Shown: positions 54,301-62,231 of the stretch, piece by piece | Layout: each line of letters begins with the position of its first letter | Position numbering within the stretch: the stretch's first letter is position 1 | Origin: Planctomycetota bacterium | GTDB lineage: Bacteria; Planctomycetota; UBA8742; UBA2392 | Direction: 5' to 3' | NCBI GenBank assembly: GCA_016712285.1 | Contig: JADJRK010000001.1 | Span: 2,232,001 to 2,296,000, forward strand | Length of the DNA: 64,000 nucleotides | Position numbers and translations under genes: made by a program | Notes under the pieces: generated by a model | The model's input: the letters and a program-made list of their open reading frames with translations, nothing else | What the model was told of the DNA's origin: nothing | The model's database searches: none

Positions 54301-57097
54301 GATAGTGCCAAACCTGGAGAGTGGTAATCGGCACTTGGTGTGCCGTGAGAGCCATGACTCACTGAAGTACCGCGTGATTGACCTGGTAACCGGGCAAGAG
54401 CGTGGCCCCTATGTTTGCACGTCGTGGCCCAAAGTCGCGCCTGCCGGCACACACCTACTTGTCAGCGACTACGACAGCCGCACGCTGACCACCTTCGACC
54501 TCAGAACCGAGCCCCCCACCGTCACGCGTACTGAGGATTGCTGGGGTTGGGACACTTGCTGGATACCCGGTTCAACGCGATGCGTGTTGAACCGGGGCGA
54601 TGCACCAATTCTTTTCGATTACCATTCAGGCGCTGTCAGTCGCCCGTTCGCGAAGTCGCGGGGGTACCACTCGGTGAGGGCCAGCCCTGACGGCAACTAC
54701 GTGTTGTTCACCTCCAACTCGCCGGCCGTGCTCTATGACCTTCGCACCTTGGAAATTGTCGCCGAGTCGCACTCACTTGCTGTTGAACCGGCACAGACTC
54801 ATGTGAGTCCTGATGGGCGGTGGATTGCGAGTCTATCCGGCTATCGATGGGTGCAGATACTCGACGCGACGAGCGGCGAAAGCGTGTATGTCGCACAGCA
54901 CGGAGACGAGCCGAACGCGAATTGTCGCGCTATGGCATGGTCACCAGACGCGCGTTACTTGGCAATTGTTCTGGGCTACGACGCGTCCCGTGTGGAAGTG
55001 CTGGACGCCTCTCAAGGGTTTGCGCTGGCTCAAACTCTGGAACTCACGGCCGCCTCCGCCAAGTCGATTGCATGGTCACCAGACGGCTCCAGCATAGTGG
55101 TTGGCGGGGACGACAGCGTTCAGGAACTGCACTTGGCGGACGTGACCAAAGGTGGAATTCTCATTCAGACAGAGCACAACCAATACTTTTCGCACGTCGC
55201 TTTCAGCCCGGATAGCCAAAGCGTATACGCTTTCGGCAGCGATCAGATGTTCCGGATCGACCGCAAGTCCGGCAGTGCGTCACCGCTCGGGGCGATGTTG
55301 CCTGTGAAGCTGGTGCTCGACGTGCACGGAGCAAGTGGCCGGACTTTGGTCGCCAGTACCGATCGTGATGAACTTTGCGTGTGGGACCCAGCCGGCGCAA
55401 GCGGGTTGACAGGACTCGGCATTCCATGGTTTGCCAACGAAAATGGCGGCCTTTGGGCCGCATTTTCAGAAGACGGTAGACATGTTCTGGTGCCGACAAG
55501 CGCAGGCCAACTTTGGTTGCACGACATCTCCACGCGCGAAAGGCGGCTGCTGCTGCACGACCCGGTTCATCCGTGCCGCCGCGCCCTACTCGCAGCTGGC
55601 GGAAATTTCCTGGTCACGATTGATATCGCCGGTTCGGTTTCCATGTGGCGCCTCGCTCGCCGTCCAGAAGATGGTGGGCTGTGTAGTCTGGGTTACCGAA
55701 TTCTGGACATGGTCCTTTCTCCAGACGGGCGCTATCTCTTTGCCTGCGGGGCAGGATCCAAGATTGCGCAGATAGAAGTCGATACAGGGCGGATTGTTCG
55801 CCAGACCGAGATTTCTGGGGCTGTGGCACTGTTATCCATCGACGTTACACGGGATGGAACGCGATTAGTCTGTGGAGGATCTTACGAGAGGGAATTGACA
55901 AAAGAAGAGCGGGAGCGGGGCATGCGCTCAACCGGGGACGCCGAAGTGGGATGCGTCGCAGTTCTGGACGCGGAGAGCCTCACGTTGCTTCATTCGGCCA
56001 GAGTTCCCGAGTATGTGATCATTACATCCGTCAGCACCTTTCCCGACAGCAGGCGATTCGCTAGTGCCGGCATCTCACAAGCTGAGAAGAGCGTGGTCAT
56101 GGAGTGGGAAGTCCACTTTTCCAGGCTGCCCCGGACAGTTGCCTCAGTGGGGCAATTGCTCTCGGTTGTCAACGTAAGCCCGTCCGGCACAATGATGCTT
56201 GTCGGTGAGGCAACCGGGTCCCTCATGATTATCAACGCTGATGATGGGAAGTCCCAACTGTTGGCGAATGTTTCGATTCACCTCTTCTCTCAGCCATGTT
56301 GGGATCCCAGTGGCAAATGCGTCTGGATCGCCAGCAGAGCCGGCGAGTTGCTGCGGATGGATGGCACCAGCGGCACTCTGCGCTCGCTTGGCCGCGGCCA
56401 TCTGGGTGAGTCAACTACCGTAGCCGTTTCCTTGGACGGCGGTGTTGCGCTTACCACCGGGGGCGACGGAACGATCCGAATCTGGGACATGGCCACCGAA
56501 CGCCCCGGCCTCACGCTGTCCTGTCCTGGCGGAAACTTGCGAGCGGCCGTCATGGCTGACTCTGGACTGATCATCTTTGCCGCAAGTGGCGACGGCGGCA
56601 TGATACAAACTTGGAGTCTGGCGGGCTTGCGACGCGTCAAAGACCTGCTGACTGAAGGGTCACGCGATGACCTCAACGCGTGGTGCCTGCGTCGAAGCGG
56701 GCTCTTGGCTGCAGACCTCGAAATTATGGCCCGCGCGGATCGCGACGTATCTTGGGCGTGGCGCAAGGATGCAAATGTATCACTGCCGGCTTGGGCGCAG
56801 TCGCCACGGCCGGAGTGGATGCGCAGCCGTCGCCCTGATGTCCCCCACTCGGAGCGCGCAGAGCAGTGGATGAGATCCGAGTTGGCCGAGGCTGTCAGCG
56901 AACACCGGCTGATCACGCTGCGCTGGGAAGCAAAGTTTGAGGGCTATCGGTACATCGAAGAGACGGACGATCAGGGCAACGTCACCCGCAAGCCCGTGCC
57001 CGCCAGAACCATCGACGCCAACGGCCTGCCGGTCGGCGAGGCCCAAGGCCACATCGATTACACTGCCTGGTACGCGGCAAAAGGACGCGGAGAGTAG
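51374..57097 (+). CDS. Receptor kinase C: HEPN-like domain, beta domain, kinase, membrane helix, beta-propeller (1907 aa)
   Basis: An intact relative of A and B with clear amino-acid divergence. Residues 1-185: helical domain with YRNQELGHG (R153, H159 at the same numbers as in A and B). Residues 190-345: beta domain (LRGDGLHIPLEGS, NVRVQLHPLVVYEVD). Kinase about 354-665: LGRGGMGIVYEA, VALKVLPPG, an insert of about 65 residues, HRDLKPGNIM, MDLGLAQ. Membrane helix about 692-715 (TIAAAFVILVATVTVFV), coiled coil to about 790, then roughly 1000 residues of weakly conserved WD40/PQQ-like repeats. A 100-residue tail carries FEGYRYIEETDDQGN. The start ATG 51374 (MAEAFKLSS) aligns with A and B and lacks a Shine-Dalgarno; upstream in-frame ATGs are rejected. 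It is divergent from the sigma-factor gene. Confidence 0.88.
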   Translation: MAEAFKLSSAISNLPLPLAQTLRRAINAKSPQEQHNGAYYFFESALKLGASAQCGVYLSVDCPDAAVNKLLDALTRPSVGQWLQLLRELSRVLGTRKDMALLPLAGLHERLTNKQAMPAAQAFLKFAAQTAGGQENRQQLRVLDVFDGIVAYRNQELGHGAQRERAFYAEAAPLLVDAVLEALEVAKPFGELQLAVSRDVLDAGSQRAHRRYDILRGDGLHIPLEGSHPDDAKIGAGRLLLAAGNVRVQLHPLVVYEVDRMDRDRVGFLNQVATRGKGDTAQIKRVEYLDYDSGERLEAHDAVIELAALLSRVRGAKVTVETVDSMTRAEAVIDDGTAAPESGQWIGDFELVSELGRGGMGIVYEALQGSLKRHVALKVLPPGIAGDPIAVARFKREIAALGRCDHPNVVKVLTAGQEGDRHYYAMEYVEGSDLSQIYGVLSGWRMQSDGELREGHLREAISSARSSRGEKSKPASGAAIEPALPKKESEAPVIADGRDYYIRIAEILADAARGVDHLHQHGIIHRDLKPGNIMLTSDGKRAVIMDLGLAQMQDRSLSLTASSVKILGTLRYMPPEQLQHNLLEVTPKADVYSLGATLYELAVLAPIFDGDSEAKLIAQVLQTEPKPPRSINSRVPRDLETIISVATSKNPSERYATAAHLADDLERFSKGEPIAAKPPSTFHYLKLFYRKNRGLVRTIAAAFVILVATVTVFVQQLASALDDAQQQRTEAENQREEADAQRVRAERAASAESDARTDAELQRKIAEAKSNDAQRALVSANRSLARACIEKARGAREKGEQQSALAFGVEALCRANEFPGDTLQLEARSLVAEIEAETPLLVWQTPISPFDYNNSGTRIDETWRLALGTDGNSVQLEDPATGREILRFQVPYAVLAMELMPGGTVIALGNSNGGITLLSTKDGTVVRELSTGIEPVDSIAFIEGGAWLVAMNRAEDVRIWSTTTWEVSRELKLGREIVPNLESGNRHLVCRESHDSLKYRVIDLVTGQERGPYVCTSWPKVAPAGTHLLVSDYDSRTLTTFDLRTEPPTVTRTEDCWGWDTCWIPGSTRCVLNRGDAPILFDYHSGAVSRPFAKSRGYHSVRASPDGNYVLFTSNSPAVLYDLRTLEIVAESHSLAVEPAQTHVSPDGRWIASLSGYRWVQILDATSGESVYVAQHGDEPNANCRAMAWSPDARYLAIVLGYDASRVEVLDASQGFALAQTLELTAASAKSIAWSPDGSSIVVGGDDSVQELHLADVTKGGILIQTEHNQYFSHVAFSPDSQSVYAFGSDQMFRIDRKSGSASPLGAMLPVKLVLDVHGASGRTLVASTDRDELCVWDPAGASGLTGLGIPWFANENGGLWAAFSEDGRHVLVPTSAGQLWLHDISTRERRLLLHDPVHPCRRALLAAGGNFLVTIDIAGSVSMWRLARRPEDGGLCSLGYRILDMVLSPDGRYLFACGAGSKIAQIEVDTGRIVRQTEISGAVALLSIDVTRDGTRLVCGGSYERELTKEERERGMRSTGDAEVGCVAVLDAESLTLLHSARVPEYVIITSVSTFPDSRRFASAGISQAEKSVVMEWEVHFSRLPRTVASVGQLLSVVNVSPSGTMMLVGEATGSLMIINADDGKSQLLANVSIHLFSQPCWDPSGKCVWIASRAGELLRMDGTSGTLRSLGRGHLGESTTVAVSLDGGVALTTGGDGTIRIWDMATERPGLTLSCPGGNLRAAVMADSGLIIFAASGDGGMIQTWSLAGLRRVKDLLTEGSRDDLNAWCLRRSGLLAADLEIMARADRDVSWAWRKDANVSLPAWAQSPRPEWMRSRRPDVPHSERAEQWMRSELAEAVSEHRLITLRWEAKFEGYRYIEETDDQGNVTRKPVPARTIDANGLPVGEAQGHIDYTAWYAAKGRGE

Positions 57098-57814
57098 CTA
57101 CCGGGCTGCCGCCACAACGAATGCGTTGAACAGGGCAACCATCTTCGGGTCGTCCAGCATTCGCTCGGGGTGCCACTGCACGCCCATGCGCCATGGGTGG
57201 TTGGTGTACTCCAGCGCCTCCAGTACGCCGTCGGGCGCGTGGGCTGTGGCGCGCTGATGCTTGCCGATGCGCTCCACGGCCTGGTGGTGCAGGCTGTTGA
57301 CCTCGGTGCTGCCGCCCGTTGCCCTGGCCAGAATGCTGTCGGCAGCAACCTCAATCGCGTGGCGGCTGGCGCCCTTGTCCGGCGCCTTGTGTCCAGCCAA
57401 GCCGGCTGTGGGCAGGTCCTGCAGCATGCTGCCGCCGTCATGAATCGCCATCAGTTGCATGCCTCCGCACACGCCGAACACGGGCAGGCTGGTTTCGTCA
57501 ATCAGCAGCTTGATGAATGCACGGTCAAAGGCTGCGCGCTCGGGCGTGACCGGGTCGTCTGTCGGGGCCACGGGCTTGCCGTACCAGTCAGCCGGGTAGT
57601 CGTCGGCCCCGACCAGCATCACCCCCTGCACCAGGGCCAGCAGCGGGCGCAGCTCACTCACATCGGGCAGCATCGGCAGAATCAGCGGCGTGCCGCCGCC
57701 CGCGAGTACCGCCTTGCAATACTGCGGGTATAGTTTCAGGTAGCTGCGGTCACGCCCGGGCACCGGAAAGTGCCGGACGTGGTCAGTGCAGATACCGATC
57801 AGCGGCTTTGTCAT
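57098..57814 (-). CDS. Class I glutamine amidotransferase-like hydrolase, peptidase C26 (gamma-glutamyl-GABA hydrolase-like)
   Basis: The catalytic nucleophile is Cys in FGVCGGMQLM and the His-Glu pair is in QWHPERM, the order found in PuuD-type gamma-glutamyl-gamma-aminobutyrate hydrolases and related peptidase C26 enzymes. Other family blocks are PLIGICTDH at the start, VQGVMLVGADDYPADWY and VNSLHHQAVERIG. It hydrolyses gamma-glutamyl amides in the cytosol; no polyamine genes are nearby, so the exact substrate is open. I chose ATG 57814 (MTKPLIGI); ATG 57823 adds three residues, while the frame to 57898 adds a low-quality leader. Its stop abuts the stop of kinase C with no gap. Confidence 0.85.
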   Translation of the reverse strand: MTKPLIGICTDHVRHFPVPGRDRSYLKLYPQYCKAVLAGGGTPLILPMLPDVSELRPLLALVQGVMLVGADDYPADWYGKPVAPTDDPVTPERAAFDRAFIKLLIDETSLPVFGVCGGMQLMAIHDGGSMLQDLPTAGLAGHKAPDKGASRHAIEVAADSILARATGGSTEVNSLHHQAVERIGKHQRATAHAPDGVLEALEYTNHPWRMGVQWHPERMLDDPKMVALFNAFVVAAAR

Positions 57815-57985
57815 GCCGTGCATTCTATGGTCGTCTTTTGAGCGATGCTCAGTCCCCGGGCGCTGCCATGAAAACCGGCCAGTGCCACACAGCCGCACAG
57901 ATTATCGGCGTTTGATGCGCGGATTCATTGGTAAATGCCGCTGTGGCACGTACCATTCCGCCCCAAAACGCCGCCCAAGATCGCC

Positions 57986-59341
57986 ATGCCCACGGCCATC
58001 ACATCCTTTCCCGACCTGCTTGCGTTCCTGAACAAGCACACCGATTACGAGCGCCAGCAGGGCGGCCGCACCCGCGACATATTTGACCTTGAGCGGATGA
58101 ACGAAGTGCTTGACCGCCTCGCGCGGCCCGAGCTGGCGTATGCAACCGCCCACGTCGCCGGCACCAAGGGCAAGGGCAGCACCAGTCGATTTCTGGCGGC
58201 GGTGCTGCAATCGCAGGGGCTAAAGGTCGGTTTGTTCACCAGCCCGCACCTTGAGCGGCTGACCCAGCGCATCGAGATAAACGGCGTCGAAATCACCGAG
58301 CGCGGCATGATTGAGGCATTTCAGCCGGTGGTCGATGCGCTTGAGCGCGAAAAGGGCGGTGCGCCCGACATCACGTTCTTTGAGCTGCTTACGCTTACCG
58401 CCATGGTGGCATTTCAGCAGGCGGGCGTTGATGCAGCCGTCTTCGAAGTCGGCCTCGGCGGCCGGCTTGACAGCACCAACGTGATCCAGCCACTGGTCAG
58501 CGTGATCACCGAGATCGGCATTGACCACACCCGCCAGCTTGGCGACACGATTGAGGAGATTGCCCGCGAGAAAGCGGGCATCATCAAGCCCGGCATCCCT
58601 GTGGTCTGCGGCGCCAGCGACACCGAGGCGCAACGGGTGATCAGCCTGACGGCGCGCGACAACGAAGCACCCCTGCTAGTGTTCGGCAAAGATTACAGTG
58701 TCCGGTGGCTGGCCCGCAACGGCCGCAGCGTCACGTTCACGACCGACGTGCGCGACGCGCGTTACGAGAAAGTGCAGCTGCCTCACCCCGCGCGCTATAT
58801 GGCCGAGAACGCGGCCCACGCCCTGTGCGCGCTCGAGGTGATGGCCAGCGAGCCGGACTTCCTGCCCGAGGGCATGCTCGACCGTGACCGGGCACTGGAC
58901 GCCCTGGCGCGCACGGCGCAGCCGGCACGCTTCGAAATTTTCGAGGGCGCGCCCGTGCTGGTCATCGACAGCGCGCACAACGAACTGTCTCTCAAGGCGG
59001 CGCTCGCCACGGCAAAGTCCATCGCCAAGGGCCCGATTGTGTGTGTCACCGGCCTCGCCTCAGACAAAGACATTGAGGCGTGCATGCGCCGCTTGGCCGA
59101 GGTCGCGGACAGCGCGGTGTTCACCCGCTACTACAGCCCGCGCGAGACCGATCCCGCGACGCTTGCCGGCTTGTACACGAAGTTCGGCGGCAAGGCCGGA
59201 AGCACCGAAGAACACCCCGAAGCCGCGCTGGAATCTGCACTGGAACAGGCGGGCGAAGAGGGCATGGTGCTGGTGACCGGCTCTGTGTACTTGGCCGGCG
59301 TACTGCGGCCTGCCGCCATCGAATATGCCGGCTTGCAGTAG
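57986..59341 (+). CDS. folC: Folylpolyglutamate synthase / dihydrofolate synthase
   Basis: FolC adds glutamate to dihydropteroate and folates using ATP. The Mur-ligase-type P-loop GTKGKGSTSRFLAAV, SPHLERLTQRIEINGVEI, the omega-loop region ITFFELLTLTAMVAF, EVGLGGRLDSTNVI and IGIDHTRQLGDTIEEIAREK are all typical. The C-terminal domain begins around residue 285 with QPARFEIFEG and VIDSAHNELS. The length (451 from this start) is usual. ATG 57986 gives the normal N-terminus (FPDLLAFLNK); the frame extends to 57935 without support. xseB follows after 47 bases, a common pairing in bacterial chromosomes. Confidence 0.93.
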   Translation: MPTAITSFPDLLAFLNKHTDYERQQGGRTRDIFDLERMNEVLDRLARPELAYATAHVAGTKGKGSTSRFLAAVLQSQGLKVGLFTSPHLERLTQRIEINGVEITERGMIEAFQPVVDALEREKGGAPDITFFELLTLTAMVAFQQAGVDAAVFEVGLGGRLDSTNVIQPLVSVITEIGIDHTRQLGDTIEEIAREKAGIIKPGIPVVCGASDTEAQRVISLTARDNEAPLLVFGKDYSVRWLARNGRSVTFTTDVRDARYEKVQLPHPARYMAENAAHALCALEVMASEPDFLPEGMLDRDRALDALARTAQPARFEIFEGAPVLVIDSAHNELSLKAALATAKSIAKGPIVCVTGLASDKDIEACMRRLAEVADSAVFTRYYSPRETDPATLAGLYTKFGGKAGSTEEHPEAALESALEQAGEEGMVLVTGSVYLAGVLRPAAIEYAGLQ

Positions 59342-59388
59342 CCCACATGCCTTTACCCCGCTGCGCCCGGATGCTTAGCTGACCACCC

Positions 59389-59652
59389 ATGGCAAAGAAG
59401 AAAGACGATCTGAAGTTTGAAGAACTGGTCGCCCAGGTCGAGCAGGCGCTGCAGCAGCTTGAGTCAGGCGACCTGCCGCTGGAAGACGCCCTGAAGCGCT
59501 ACGAAGAGGGGGTAGCCTCGCTGCGACGCTGCTTCGAGATCCTGAAGCAAGCCGAGAAGAAAGTGCAGCAGCTCAGCGAGCGCGACGGCGAACTTGAGGC
59601 CAAGACCTTTGAAGCCGAAGGCGAAGAAGAACCCAAGGGCAAACTCTTCTAA
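59389..59652 (+). CDS. xseB: Exodeoxyribonuclease VII small subunit
   Basis: XseB binds XseA to form exonuclease VII, which degrades single-stranded DNA. At 87 residues it has the family pattern: FEELVAQVEQALQQLESGDL, PLEDALKRYEEGVASLRRCF and KAEKKVQQL-like end (EKKVQQLSERDG). It forms a helical hairpin. The large subunit is not in this window. The C-terminal acidic tail (about 15 residues) is slightly longer than usual. Confidence 0.93.
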   Translation: MAKKKDDLKFEELVAQVEQALQQLESGDLPLEDALKRYEEGVASLRRCFEILKQAEKKVQQLSERDGELEAKTFEAEGEEEPKGKLF

Positions 59653-59657
59653 AGCTC

Positions 59658-59867
59658 GTGCGTTTCACCGGCATGGGCACCCTGAACAGAATTGTCTTCG
59701 CGATGTTTGCCTCTGTCGCCATCGGAATGGCGATCGGCGTGCCGTTCTTCCTTGTCGCCACGGCGCTGGAATTCGCCGTGCCCCTGGTGATGTGGTTCGC
59801 GCCGGCTGCCCTGGGAACAGTGATTGCGGTGGTGGTGCTGTACCCCAAGAACAGGTTTGAAGTCTAG
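59658..59867 (+). CDS. Small two-helix membrane protein (69 aa)
   Basis: A GTG start at 59658 (or ATG 59673) opens a frame with two hydrophobic stretches (about 11-33 and 39-60) and a short basic C-terminus (YPKNRFEV). It begins five bases after xseB, so it is probably co-transcribed. No family is recognised and no ribosome-binding site is clear. Coding status is supported by hydrophobic periodicity and tight packing between genes. Confidence 0.5.
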   Translation: MRFTGMGTLNRIVFAMFASVAIGMAIGVPFFLVATALEFAVPLVMWFAPAALGTVIAVVVLYPKNRFEV

Positions 59868-59908
59868 TTTTTCCAACCCGCGCGCCCGCCCGGCGTTACA
59901 ATCCTGCG

Positions 59909-60280
59909 ATGCGATACACCTGCCTGTTGATCCTGCCGCTGCTTGCCCTGCTGGGCGGGTGCCGTGGCTATGCGCTGGACATGACCGGGCTTGAGAAGTT
60001 CTCGCACGAGAGTGCCGACGAGACCACCGACCACTACAGCATGAGTACCCTGGATCGCGTCACGAATGACGCGCTGGACGATACATCGGACACCTATTCG
60101 ATGAGCACCCTCGACGCCCTGAGCAGCAGCAAGATCGGCCCCACGGGCGCCCGCTACTCGATGTCTGCGCTTGATAAGCTCAGCGGGGAGCACATGGACC
60201 CGATTGCCGACGTGTGGACGATGTCTGCGCTAGAACGCATCACGTCACGCAAGTTCGACCCGGACACGATCAACAAGTAA
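59909..60280 (+). CDS. Lipoprotein with five tandem 20-residue repeats (123 aa)
   Basis: A lipoprotein signal ends LLGGC (Cys 18). The entire mature protein, residues 21-120, consists of five units of exactly 20 residues with no gaps, followed by INK. The consensus is x-x-Y-S-M-S-[TA]-L-[DE]-x-[LVI]-[ST]-x8. Units 2-5 begin DHYSMSTLDRV, DTYSMSTLDAL, ARYSMSALDKL and DVWTMSALERI; unit 1 is weaker (YALDMTGLEKF). The repeat coding region is 59969-60268. I know no family with this repeat. A regular solenoid or fibre-forming surface protein is possible. It is convergent with the HAD hydrolase gene. Confidence 0.8.
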   Translation: MRYTCLLILPLLALLGGCRGYALDMTGLEKFSHESADETTDHYSMSTLDRVTNDALDDTSDTYSMSTLDALSSSKIGPTGARYSMSALDKLSGEHMDPIADVWTMSALERITSRKFDPDTINK

Positions 60281-60285
60281 CCGCA

Positions 60286-61017
60286 TCAGTGCTTCACGTC
60301 GATGCCGAAGCGATCGCGCAGGAAATCAAGCAAGTCGAAAAAGTTGTGAATCTCGAAGTCGGGCTTGGTTTCGCCTGGCTCGTACTCGCGCGCGCTGCGC
60401 TTGTTCAACACCGTAATCATGCCGATGCGATTGCAGGGGTCCACGTCCATCCGCGGGCGGTCGCCGACATAGATGCACTCGCTGGGCCGCACGCCAAAGG
60501 CTGTGCAGGCTTTCAGCCAGAGCTTCGGGTTCGGCTTGCTGATGCCGATTTCATCGCTAATGAAAATGCCCTGCGGCTCGAACAGGTTGACCACACCAAG
60601 GCGCACCAGTTTTTCTGCCTGCTTCAGGGCTAGGCCGCTGGTGACCACGCCCAGCTTCAGCTCGGTCTGTTCTCGCAGCAGCTTCAAGACGTCCACGGCG
60701 TCTTCATAGGGGCGCAGTTCGCGGAACTTGGTCTCGTGGTATCCCACGACCGCCGCTGAAACCAAAATGGTCTCGCTTTGCCCTTCCCAGTAATGCTTCG
60801 GCACCCGGCGCAACAGCTTGTCGAAGTGGTGCTCGTAGTTGCTGCTGAACTCGCTGACGATCTCGGCCAGCTCGCGCAACGCGTCTTCTGTGGCCATGCG
60901 AAAACCGTGGGCGCGCATGTTTTCGATGGCATTGCGGCGCGCCAATGCGGCGAACTCGCTGGTTGAAAACAGCGTGTCGTCGATGTCGAAAAAGATCGCG
61001 CGCAACGTATCTGCCAT
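60286..61017 (-). CDS. HAD-superfamily (subfamily IA) hydrolase
   Basis: All four HAD motifs are present: FDIDDTLFST (nucleophile and acid/base Asp), VVTSGL (motif II Ser), SKPNPKLWLKAC (motif III Lys) and YVGDRPRMDVDP (motif IV acids). A helical cap domain lies at about 20-100. The length (243) suits phosphatases of the phosphoglycolate/haloacid dehalogenase type. The substrate is not predictable. The small membrane-protein gene upstream (61033-61248) reads the same way and may share its transcript. Confidence 0.88.
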   Translation of the reverse strand: MADTLRAIFFDIDDTLFSTSEFAALARRNAIENMRAHGFRMATEDALRELAEIVSEFSSNYEHHFDKLLRRVPKHYWEGQSETILVSAAVVGYHETKFRELRPYEDAVDVLKLLREQTELKLGVVTSGLALKQAEKLVRLGVVNLFEPQGIFISDEIGISKPNPKLWLKACTAFGVRPSECIYVGDRPRMDVDPCNRIGMITVLNKRSAREYEPGETKPDFEIHNFFDLLDFLRDRFGIDVKH

Positions 61018-61032
61018 GGCCTGCCCCGGTCC

Positions 61033-61248
61033 CTACTTGCCTTCTTCAATCTCTCGCCGCGCATTCTCTTCTGCCAGCTGGCGCTCGCGCAGCCACCAAC
61101 CGATCACCACACCCAGCAGCAGCACAGCCGACACGGTGACCATGTGCGTGCCCCACGGAAAACCGCGGCCATCATCTAGGCCGACAGCCGCGAAAACGAT
61201 AGCGCTGATCAGGATCAACACGGAAAGGACGATAAGAGCGCGCTGCAC
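61033..61248 (-). CDS. Small membrane protein (about 71 aa)
   Basis: Two hydrophobic helices (ALIVLSVLILISAIVFAAVG and MVTVSAVLLLGVVIGWWL) are followed by a charged C-terminus (RERQLAEENARREIEEGK). I chose the GTG at 61248 because GGAG lies five bases upstream; a GTG at 61284 opens the same frame but has no such site. It precedes the HAD hydrolase by 15 bases. It resembles LapA-type small membrane proteins in layout only; I do not assign a family. Confidence 0.55.
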   Translation of the reverse strand: MQRALIVLSVLILISAIVFAAVGLDDGRGFPWGTHMVTVSAVLLLGVVIGWWLRERQLAEENARREIEEGK

Positions 61249-61391
61249 ACAGTCTCCGGCATCGATACAACTACTTGCTGACACTAAGGTTGCACAATCG
61301 GCGACGAACTCGCCCCGCCGCGAAAGGATTGGCCACTATAGCGCACTAATATGTGGAAACACGACGCCAATCAACCAAATCGGAGTTCAAG

Positions 61392-62168
61392 ATGAAGAAG
61401 CTCTTGTGGGCAGGTCTAGTGGTCGCGGCATTCACATTTGGCATCGCGACCCCGTTTGCTGCCCAAGGCGCGCCATCGGGTGGTGGTGGAGGCGGCAAAG
61501 GTGGTGGCAGCGGCTACCAGGGCAAGGGCGGCAATGGCTACCAGGGTAAAGGCGGCCAAGGCGGCGCCCCGGGCCAAGGCGGCCCCGGTCAAGGTGGCGG
61601 TGGCGGCGGGAACTGGGTCCAGGAGCAGATTGACAAGCTCGGCTGGGGCGAAAACGGCGACGAACAGCGTGTTGAGCCCGGCGACACGGTCAAGTCCGCC
61701 GACAAAGAGACGCGGCTTGAAGCCGAAGCCGACAAGCTTCAGCTTGAGGACAAGAAGCTGCGCAAGGAATTCGTGAAACTGGGCAAGAAGGCCTGGGACG
61801 ATAGCGAAAAAGAAGACAAGCGCTGGGCCAGCGCCCGTAAAAAGGTTGCCGACGAACCAGAGAAGCTCGCCAAGGAAGTCGAGAAGCACAAGGAGGCGCT
61901 GGACAAGGCCTGGAAGACCTGCGACGACGAAATCCTGAAGAAGGAGATCATGGTCGAAGACCTACTGAAGCTGTTCCAGAAGAACACCGAAGACCTGCGC
62001 AAGGAAACCGCGACTGACAAGAGTGTGCGCCAGGACGAAATCCGCGCGCGCAAGGTCGCCGAAATCCGCAAGCAAGCCGCCGACTACATGAAGGGCGGCG
62101 CTGGTGCTGGTGGCGGTGACACCGAGGAAAAAGACAAGAAAGAAAAGAAGGAAGAGGAAGAAGAGTAG
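61392..62168 (+). CDS. Exported Gly-rich and charged protein (258 aa), founder of a paralogous pair
   Basis: A signal peptide (MKKLLWAGLVVAAFTFG, cleaved near FAAQGA) leads into a Gly/Gln/Lys-rich segment (about 27-75, GYQGKGG repeats), then a conserved charged helical region. Key words in that region are GDTVKSADKE, DKLQLEDKKLRKEF and KAWDDSEKEDKRW. These reappear in the gene at 63471 (GETVKRADKD, DELKLTDSALRGKF, GAWDDCEKEDKRY). The tail is acidic and basic (KEKKEEEEE). A GGAG box is six bases before the ATG. The gene ends at a strong terminator. No named family is known to me. Confidence 0.75.
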   Translation: MKKLLWAGLVVAAFTFGIATPFAAQGAPSGGGGGGKGGGSGYQGKGGNGYQGKGGQGGAPGQGGPGQGGGGGGNWVQEQIDKLGWGENGDEQRVEPGDTVKSADKETRLEAEADKLQLEDKKLRKEFVKLGKKAWDDSEKEDKRWASARKKVADEPEKLAKEVEKHKEALDKAWKTCDDEILKKEIMVEDLLKLFQKNTEDLRKETATDKSVRQDEIRARKVAEIRKQAADYMKGGAGAGGGDTEEKDKKEKKEEEEE

Positions 62169-62186
62169 CTCAAACGATCAAACCAC

Positions 62187-62214
62187 AAGGCGGGCCCCTC
62201 GGGGCCCGCCTTTT
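62187..62214 (+). terminator. Rho-independent terminator
   Basis: AAGGCGGGCCCC (62187-62198) pairs with GGGGCCCGCCTT (62201-62212) and is followed by TTTTA. It terminates the exported Gly-rich gene and sits between convergent genes. Confidence 0.85.
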
Positions 62215-62231
62215 ACTTGCCCACTTCTTGC

